This document shows, in pieces, positions 57,646 to 64,000 of a DNA stretch of 64,000 nucleotides. This DNA comes from Micropterix aruncella. Lineage: Eukaryota; Arthropoda; Insecta; Lepidoptera; Micropterigidae. The notes below the pieces were generated by a model that was given only the letters and a program-made list of their open reading frames with translations, had not been told where the DNA came from and did no database searches. Location of the stretch: the NCBI GenBank assembly GCA_944548615.1, contig OX155954.1, positions 7,847,498 to 7,911,497 of the forward strand, read 5' to 3'. The position numbers and the translations under genes were made by a program. How positions within the stretch are numbered: position 1 is the first letter of the stretch; each line of letters begins with the position of its first letter.

Positions 57646-57959
57646 AGTGATGATTATTCAGCATTTTTTTATTTTAATAACTGACCTATGGAGTTTTATC
57701 CTTAGCTATACGGCTTTGGACAGGTCTCCCCTACTAGCGCTGTCAGTGACACGTGTAGCCGCCGCAGCGGAGGCTCTCTTTCGCTTCCGACAACCTATCA
57801 CTCTCTCATAATGTGTAGCTTAACGGATATATAGATATCTAGTGATAGGAAACGATTCTGAACAACATTGCAGTAACTGAGCAACAAACAATTCTTGCGA
57901 AATATTTGATTAAATATTCAAATATTTATATTGGTCTTCTGCTTACAGAAGTTTGCAAG

Positions 57960-59035
57960 CTCGCCTACAATTGCGCGATAAAATTGGAAAGTAGCATACC
58001 TACCAGTGGCATGAATACGGAAGAGCTGGACCAGATTGGTTCACTTAATTTCTGAAGAGGAATCCCGATCTCTCCATCAGCAGTCCGGAAGGCGCTAGTC
58101 TTAGCAAATAGCCGCACGTCGTCCTTCAATAGGCACAACATTAAGGAATTCTTTGCAAATTAAGAAAATCTTTTATTGAAGAATAACTTACAAGCATCAG
58201 GAATTTGGAACCTAGATGAGACTGGGGTGACCACGGTCCAAAAGTGAAAATAAGTGGTTGCAGAAAAGGAGTTGACCAAGTCGGTGCTCTCGCATCTCAG
58301 GGGAGTGAGATACCTACGTCTGTCTTAAGATGGCTGTAAATGCGGCTGGGAGCTCGATTCTGCTCCCAGATCGATTTTATGTTTATATTCCCTCGCATTA
58401 GATACCCACACAAATCCATACACGAAAATATTTATTCGAGATGGACCGCCTGAATGTATTGGCGCAGAAAATAGCCCGGGGTGGATGAGATTATCCGAAT
58501 TTCTGGTCTTTTATATATATTAATTCATCAAGTTTATAAAACCCACTCCATCTGAGCAAGTTTTTTGCGGCTAGATAACGATGCTTCCTATAGGAAGCAT
58601 CGTTATCTAGCCGCAAAAAACTTGGCATATGATATGATATATCCTTTCCTCCTCACACTACTCAACGTCTCCAAACTCTTAAAACGTCGGAGACTATGGG
58701 CCTTTCAAACACTACTGTGTTAGTGTTTCATAAGACGCATGGATGCGCAACAACCTAGGAATAATAATGCAAATCGATTACATTCCTGGTATTGTGAATC
58801 ATGCATGGCCTTTGTCATCAACGCCGAGCGACATTATAAACGGTTTAAGAAAACTGACATTAAAACCCATTCAATAACGCCGATGTGTTGCAAGATTATG
58901 ATTTTGTGCTGCATGATGTCTTTTGTGACTGACCATCCGTTGCTACAGGCTGCGTCTCATCGTCCTTTACTGTAGAACCAGTTTCGAGCAATCAAGAACC
59001 GGCGAGTCGACATCTCGGCCTTCCAATTCTGAATA
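57960..59035 (+). pseudogene. Second, heavily degraded pogo-like transposase
   Basis: Pieces in three frames follow the order of a pogo transposase. NRHNIKEFF comes first (~58125-58150; the intact gene has NRVSVNKFF). Next are NLDETGVTTVQK (~58210-58245), VNAAGSSI, then RFYVYIPSH-type residues. D2 context DND near 58570 and SFPPHTTQRLQ (~58645-58680, D3 region) come next. GFKKTDIK and SFVTDHPL near 58840-58940 resemble the C-terminal FKKTGI and VTDRP motifs. Many shifts and stops rule out function. It differs too much from the neighbour to be its copy, so it is a separate pogo family. A perfect palindrome lies between D2 and D3. Confidence 0.75.
58557..58624. repeat. Perfect 68-bp palindrome
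   Basis: CAAGTTTTTTGCGGCTAGAT, AACGATGCTTCCTA and then the exact complement in reverse, with no spacer. The bases just outside (G and G) break the symmetry. The left arm is transposase sequence; the right arm is its inverted copy. Confidence 0.97.
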
Positions 59036-59050
59036 GATTTAAAAACGGAG

Positions 59051-59178
59051 TTATCGCGTGAAATTTGTAGCAACCGACGTTTCGGCGATGTTGCAACCGC
59101 TGTTATCCAGGGTAGACTGAGTCAGGGTAGACAATTTCACGCGGTAAATCCGTTTTCAAACATATTTATAACACAGTA
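59051..59178. repeat. Penelope terminal repeats, inverted and partly deleted
   Basis: Left: CGCGTGAAATTTGTAGCA, CCGACGTTTCGG and TCCAGGGTAGAC, minus orientation. Right: CAATTTCACGCGGTAAATCC and a TATTTATAA end, plus orientation. A later fragment at 59577-59617 (TTATAATGTCAAACAACCGC) continues the plus-strand terminus. Confidence 0.6.
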
Positions 59179-59789
59179 TAATAACACCCAGTAAGTTCAA
59201 TCAAAAGCTACAAGGCAATGCGAGAAGAGGGTGCGACTGAAGTGGGGCCAGGGCTAAGTCATGTCGCGTCCTTATGACTATAGTTACGGCGCTGTGGGCT
59301 GTGACGCGCTGTGGGCGCAGTTTGTGTCCGCTCTTACTATTACTTTTTTGTGGAGATTTACGAGTCGACGCCATATGGTATTCTCATAACAAATCGGTAG
59401 CATAATAGCATCTGCATCGCCGGGGCACCGTAAATGTGGCCGGGACGATGCTTCAAGAAAAAGACGAGTAGGTACCTAATCATATTACGATTTGTGGTAG
59501 CCTTTAAGATTCCTGACGTCACTTGCTTCGATCAATTTTGTTTTAAGAGAAGCTACTGTCTGGTAGGTATACTGAGTTTATAATGTCAAACAACCGCCAA
59601 GGCGTTCGACGTCATACTTCAAATTCTGGATTTACAAACATGGATCCCGTCTTTCCTTGCATAGGTAGGTAACAGTTTAACCTGAAAGCATCAAACCTTT
59701 CCCTACGCCCCCTCCCACCCCCCAGGAGAACTGTAGGTTTCAGACGCAGAATAGAGTTTATTTCTCTTAGATTAATGAATTCCCAATGC
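59179..59789. other. Unassigned
   Basis: Includes the 59577-59617 Penelope scrap and a short C-rich tract at 59706-59722. No gene. Confidence 0.4.
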
Positions 59790-60090
59790 GAAGGTTTAAA
59801 TTTGCAGCGCAACGTCCCGAAAAGTCGTTATTATTCCCCCTTGCGGCGCGCAGGCCGCCAGGATGCGAACAGGAACGCGGGCCGCGTGTTCGAACTCGCA
59901 GCTCGTCGACCGGGAACTCATTCGGCCCCGTTTTTGTGCGTCGACCAAAAAAAGAGAACCCCTGCCTGCAACGCAACGGCCGCGCGCGTATCCAATTCCC
60001 CCTTTGTCGCAAGCTCGACGCGATTGGCTGGCGTCGCACTCGTGTGCGTTTAGCCTAACCCAGCCTCCCGCCCGCGCCGACACACCTTTC
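59790..60090. other. CpG-rich island, possible promoter
   Basis: Strong CpG content (GGCGCGCAGGCCGCC, ACGGCCGCGCGCGTATCC) between AT-rich flanks. Both ATTGG (60021) and CCAAT (59990) occur. Overlapping frames on both strands are a composition effect. A host gene could start here, but there is no coding evidence. Confidence 0.35.
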
Positions 60091-60258
60091 TAAACGCCGT
60101 ATGCAGCAATGGGCATTGCTTTAGCCCTTGGACTTCAGTTGGTACAATACTTGTGCTTAATCTCAGGTGCCTAGCTATTTATTATAACACGTCGACTGCC
60201 AACTACGAGTTAACTCGTAGTTGGCGTGAACGAGAAGCTTTTCTTTACAGAGACAATT

Positions 60259-60513
60259 CACGGCCTGGTGGCATAGTCGTTAGGTCGCCTGATCTTAGAT
60301 CGAAATGGTACTGGCTCGATTCCCGGATCACCATTTTCCATGGGGTAAAATGCTGTCGATCTAATGCAATGACGACATGTTACACGCAGACATACCTACA
60401 TAGGTACACACACTTCATAGTAGGGTTGGTTGTAAGAGATAGTCGCGTGACAATAAACCCGCCCATTGTGAAATTTCGCAGTAAAGACTAGAAGAAACAA
60501 AGAAACAATTTAC
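60259..60513 (+). mobile_element. tRNA-headed SINE with 9-bp target duplication
   Basis: CACGGCCTGGTGGCATAG (A box) and GGCTCGATTCCC (B box) head a body shared with 42031-42309. The tail is GGTTGGTTGTAAG, a weak hairpin, CCCGCCCATTGTGAAATTTC and AGTAAAG. GAGACAATT flanks it on both sides (60250-60258, 60514-60522). A deletion shortens the tRNA-like part compared with the other copy. Confidence 0.88.
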
Positions 60514-60576
60514 GAGACAATTTGGAATAACTTTTTTTTAAAAAGCACATTTCTTATGGTTTTTAAATGATCAATA

Positions 60577-60965
60577 CACTGAGAAAAATATACACGGAAA
60601 TAAGCATGTTTCAAAAGGGATTACGTATATACCTAACACGTAGGTACTGTGGTTCGTACGTATGTATCAATATGACGCGTAACGGTGTAGGTAGTTACAA
60701 TGGTACCTAAGTAACGGGCATACTTACTGCACCGCACATTCATTACGGCGCACATAGAGATCTTGCTTTACCATGTCAGCATGGTATTACCTACATACGT
60801 AAGGTTAGGTATAGTCAGTTACAAAAATCACGTTGAAGCTACGTTATGCCGTTATGTTCGTAGGTACCTACTACCCGTACGGAGCATGGTGAAACATATA
60901 ATCGAGTAGGATGGAGTTTCAACAAAATTCCTTGCAATTCAACAAACTTATATACGATTAAAACA
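60577..60965 (-). mobile_element. MITE, CACTGAGAAAA family, minus strand
   Basis: Starts CACTGAGAAAAATATACACG and carries GGGATTACGTATATACC, ATGACGCGTAACGGTGTAGG, CATTCATTACGGCG, CATGTCAGCATGG and CAATTCAACAAACTTATA, the reverse of the copy at 43301. The other inverted repeat is missing. Confidence 0.7.
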
Positions 60966-60984
60966 TCATGATTCTGCATCAAAC

Positions 60985-61500
60985 AGTTTATAAGAGCAGC
61001 AGCCACGCCATGGTGATACTTAGAACGGGCTATCATAATTGAATGCGTACCTATACAAAATTGCATGTAGGTACATATGTGCTATTGAACGTTGAGGAGT
61101 TCCCTCGTCGGGAGCCAACCCTGGGTGCAGCCGCCATGTCATGATACAATTTAGAACGGGATATCATAACTGAATGAGTATACAAAATTTTGGGTCTGTG
61201 CTGTTGACCGTTGAGGAGTTCCCTCGTCGGGAGCCATTCCAGGGTGTAAAATCAAGTCATGCTTACTATAAAAATAATTGAAATGTTATCGGAATTGAAC
61301 CAACATGTAAATTTTCAGTTTCATATGATAATATTTGAGGAGTTCCCTCAATTCCTCATGGATCCCATCATCAGAACAGGATTTTGATAAAAATGTTACC
61401 AATATGTAAGTATGTATACCTATTCTTTCGATTAAAAAAAGAATTTTCCAAATCGGTTCATAAATGGCAGAGTTCTGAGGTAACAGCATTAAAAAAAACA
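60985..61500 (+). repeat. ~115-bp minisatellite units and the downstream repeat body
   Basis: Two units (TTAGAACGGGCTATC at 61020; TTTAGAACGGGATATC at 61150) with GACCGTTGAGGAGTTCCCTC between them. TCATGCTTACTATAAAAAT, GAATTGAACCAACATG and CAATTCCTCATGGATCCCAT follow. This matches the arrangement at 23941-24600. Confidence 0.7.
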
Positions 61501-62283
61501 AAGATAGGTAGGTACCTACCTACTGGAATTAGCTTGGGTGGCGTCAGAGTCAAATGATGATTTAATTGAAATGCAAATAAAAATATATAGGTATACCTAC
61601 ATATATTTAAAAGGCAATGTAGTAATTTTGTAGTAGGTACCTAGGTATATAGGTACCGCGTACAAGCGAAAGGACTCAAATTCAACACGAAATAGTTTTA
61701 GAAAATATTATGCTTAAAATGCTTTTGTAATAAAAATTCAGATTTATTACAGAAAAATAATCTAAATATATTTACGGCGGTTTTATACACCTAATAATAT
61801 TACCTAAGGGAAACGATCTTATTTCTACAAATTCTCTTCATGAAGACAGCGAATGTAATTCTGACGAAAAATAGAGAATTTTATTATTTCTTGATATAAT
61901 TGAATTGCGATAAGATGCAATTCTTATACCTAATTGGCAAAGTGGCTAAAATGCATTTACTGGGCCCGATTGCGTTTCTTCGTGGACTAAAATCGGAATT
62001 GTTAATGCGAGCGAGACAAGCCAATACGTTAAAAGTGGCATATGAAATGAAAGAATGTCACTTTTCTAGCATAAAACTACCAATCGAACATAATTCGGCA
62101 TAATGTAAGCCAGGATAAAATGTTTTCAAACTAAGTCAGTCAGTCAGAAAATACACGATCGTTCACTTTACACTCCTCCCTAACGCACTGCTCTGTCTCG
62201 TGCGTTTAAACTATTTTCGGACATTAGTTCACGAAGAAACGCAATCAAGCCCATTATTTACATTACTTCAGGAATAATGTATT
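61501..62283. other. No gene recognised
   Basis: TAGGTACC repeats at 61504-61660. A 67-codon frame at 61900-62103 has no motif. Nothing else assignable. Confidence 0.4.
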
Positions 62284-62452
62284 TCGATGAATAACCATAA
62301 CCATAATGACCGAAGAAGAAACGACTAGCTACAAAACCTCGCTCAACTCACACACAACAGAGTTGTTCCGCGCCGCAAAATCACGGGCTTTTAAGTGGCC
62401 ATAATGACCGCCGACCTACGATAGGAGGTGGCACTTTAAGAAGAAGAAGAAC
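62284..62452 (+). pseudogene. RTE-clade LINE 3' end
   Basis: TTCCGCGCCGCAAAATCACG reads LFRAAKSR, as at 18205. GGCCATAATGACCGCCGACC and GGAGGTGGCACTTTAAGAAG give the same 3' UTR and AAGAAGAAG tail. Severely 5'-truncated. Confidence 0.65.
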
Positions 62453-62858
62453 CATTAACACTATAAAGAAATTTTTTAAACTGCCTATATCCAGCTACCT
62501 ATTGAATAGTATAAATCTACACCTACTCAAATATACGGTGGTTCTAATGAAGATGTATCGCATGATGCGATTTAAGACTTAATGATAAATCGCCCAGCTT
62601 CGGGTCCTGCTGGAAGGAGCTTCCGGAAGGACGTGTGATTGTACTGCCAGCAGGACGTGGCTTACTATGAAGATCTACGGGAGTCCTTCCGGCAGGTCTC
62701 CGGATACTGGCAGGACACAATCAAAGGCAGGCGTACCAAGCAGTTGGCACGTTAATTTGAATTTGATTAAGTAATCAATTGAAACATTGAAATAAATGAA
62801 AACATTGTTTATTGACTAAATATGCATAAGATAGGATTCTTAGTTAGATGTTCTTAGT

Positions 62859-62940
62859 TAAGTATCGGTAATATAATATAGACTTATTTGAATGATAATA
62901 GGTAAGTATCGGTAACATAATATAGACTTATTTTAATGAT
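62859..62940 (+). repeat. 44-bp direct duplication
   Basis: TAAGTATCGGTAATATAATA with ATAGACTTATTTGAATGAT repeats at 62903 after exactly 44 bases with two differences. Confidence 0.9.
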
Positions 62941-62979
62941 TTCGTTGCAAAAAATACTTGTACATATATGTAGCTAACA

Positions 62980-64000
62980 CTAAGCGGGTATTCCATGTTG
63001 GATGTGGTACGCGAAACAATTTCTTCCTGTCTGCGGCGAGCAAAGAACACATCTATCACCACAGGCGACACAGAAGTAACTAGCCTTCTGTTGCTTCTTG
63101 TGAATACGGGAAAAAATTATGCATTTTCGTTGCACCCTTCTTCGTCTAGGGTCATTTTTAGATAGTGCTTGTAGTGAATGGTGGCCTCCGAGAGCTGCTT
63201 GGTTGACCACTTGATTCTCGATATTTTCTGTTAGGCCATATTGATTATTAATTAATTGTAAACTGAGATTTGTAGTAAATGTATCGTGAGAAACTTGATC
63301 ATTTTCTCCTCTTGAAAAATTATTGTAGGCCAAGAAAGCATTTGCTTCGATCAAACCGAAAATTGACGCGTATATGCGATGAACCCATTTATGAGTTTTC
63401 CATACTTGTTCTAGTGCAAGACCACTCTGCCTTTCGTGATTGTGAATATCTACCGAAGAGGCACCCTCAAAATATTGTTGCATTACTTGCGGTCTTGGTA
63501 TCTCTTTGAAGTATACGGTTCCATCTTCTCGGTAGCGACGCTTCCTTGATGCAGTTCCAGGCAACGACGTACCGCACGTCGAAACGACACAATGAACTTT
63601 TCTGTCCCTCCATCCAATGGCATACACATTAATATTTTCATATTCGGCAGTTGCAAATACTGAGCTACCTTTTTGAGCTGGACATCGATTTTGGATTTCT
63701 TTCAGAGGGAAATTCTTATGAGCCGTTTTTACCATGCCCGTGAAATATAAACCACGCTTAGATAATTCCAAAGCAGTCTTTATCGAACCAAACCAGGAAT
63801 CGCCTATAACCACACGACCTGTACCATGCCAAGGTTTAGTTAATCTGAGAGTAGTGGCAGTTCCGGCACCATACTCACGTTGCCATATTTTGGTAGCCAT
63901 GGATTCTCTTCCTTCATTAATTTCAAGACCGATCATTATATTGGTCGAGGCGTCGGCTACGGTTTTTGCCTCACAACCTACACCTTTCGGCTTTCTTTTG
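62980..64000 (-). CDS. piggyBac-like transposase, C-terminal part (continues past window)
   Basis: The open frame runs from the stop at 62980 to the window edge (340 codons) without damage; the true start is outside. Near the edge KRKPKGVGCEAKTVADAS precedes LEINEGRESM. VVIGDSWFGSIKTALELSKR (D codon 63800-63802) is the second catalytic aspartate region of PGBD/piggyBac transposases (G.D.WF.S). VDIHNHERQ (D at 63448-63450) is a later conserved block. The C-terminus has a Cys/His cluster (FCVACGDRCVLCSPQTGRNC), as in piggyBac C-terminal zinc fingers; the expected first CxxC pair reads CIIF, so one ligand may be missing. piggyBac enzymes insert at TTAA. Could be active, or domesticated. The first catalytic Asp is not in view. 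Confidence 0.85.
   Translation of the reverse strand, partial: KRKPKGVGCEAKTVADASTNIMIGLEINEGRESMATKIWQREYGAGTATTLRLTKPWHGTGRVVIGDSWFGSIKTALELSKRGLYFTGMVKTAHKNFPLKEIQNRCPAQKGSSVFATAEYENINVYAIGWRDRKVHCVVSTCGTSLPGTASRKRRYREDGTVYFKEIPRPQVMQQYFEGASSVDIHNHERQSGLALEQVWKTHKWVHRIYASIFGLIEANAFLAYNNFSRGENDQVSHDTFTTNLSLQLINNQYGLTENIENQVVNQAALGGHHSLQALSKNDPRRRRVQRKCIIFSRIHKKQQKASYFCVACGDRCVLCSPQTGRNCFAYHIQHGIPA

Larger units (their letters stand above)
55152..57731 (+). mobile_element. Complete pogo-like DNA transposon
   Basis: The left end GGGGAGACCTGTCCAAA (55152) and right end, reverse complement from 57731, match over 25 bp with one mismatch, ending in CCGTATA. TA lies on each side (55150-55151 and 57732-57733), the target duplication of Tc1/mariner/pogo elements. 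Subterminal copies of a CCGTATAC..GGGGTAAAACCG-like motif occur at 55163-55192, 55525-55558, 57489-57520 and 57530-57545 and may be transposase sites. The 2580-bp element holds one uninterrupted transposase gene, so it may be, or have recently been, autonomous. Confidence 0.93.

Noticed and set aside
59767..60093. Several overlapping frames as real proteins
   Set aside because: Same composition effect in a CpG-rich island; mutually overlapping on both strands with no motif.

Overview
This is a eukaryotic genomic window that looks like insect DNA, most probably from a moth or butterfly. It is AT-rich, contains one 200-N assembly gap (8348-8547), and is packed with decayed transposable elements. 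Runs of TAGGTACCTACC microsatellite, Helitrons ending in CTAG, RTE-type LINE tails ending in AAG repeats, a tRNA-headed SINE and pogo, mariner, piggyBac and hAT DNA transposons fit a lepidopteran. The assignment rests on repeat content, not on a host gene. I recognise no host protein-coding gene, no functional rRNA or tRNA gene and no CRISPR array.

Layout. 1-8347: inverted Penelope-type termini, a GC-richer dispersed repeat (family A), three-locus family C, a 5S rRNA-derived SINE head, a jockey-like RT fragment and a MITE. 8348-12100: the gap, an R1-like LINE C-terminus (8548-9091) and a Penelope-like element with RT plus GIY-YIG nuclease in one frame broken by a single stop (10559-11671). 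12100-16000: a textbook Harbinger-type MITE (12635-12958), two long TA arrays bracketing a 589-bp tandem duplication, and a Helitron end. 16500-24600: a 5S-headed SINE, a PD-(D/E)XK-like gene fragment, RTE, mariner and jockey fragments, a short Helitron (20625-21379) and a minisatellite. 25600-32900: a block of families A and B, including a nested insertion, plus an inverted-repeat element. 32930-45400: three hAT pieces, a 530-bp Helitron carrying a helicase remnant, LINE fragments, SINEs and MITEs. 48934-54000: an internally deleted hAT element, family A, an unrecognised degenerate ORF and two RTE LINE ends.

The best-preserved gene is at the right. It is a complete pogo-like transposon (55152-57731) with matching 25-bp inverted repeats, a TA duplication on each side and an uninterrupted 622-codon transposase ending in a PHD finger. 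A second, highly degraded pogo-like gene follows it (57960-59035) and carries a perfect 68-bp palindrome. The window ends inside an open piggyBac-like transposase on the minus strand (62980 to beyond 64000).

The elements do not work together as a pathway; they are successive insertions. The most useful signals are: two near-complete transposase genes, element ends with target duplications, a 3' stem-loop shared by different SINE families whose stem sequence changes while pairing is kept, and short tandem repeats expanded inside LINE coding sequence.
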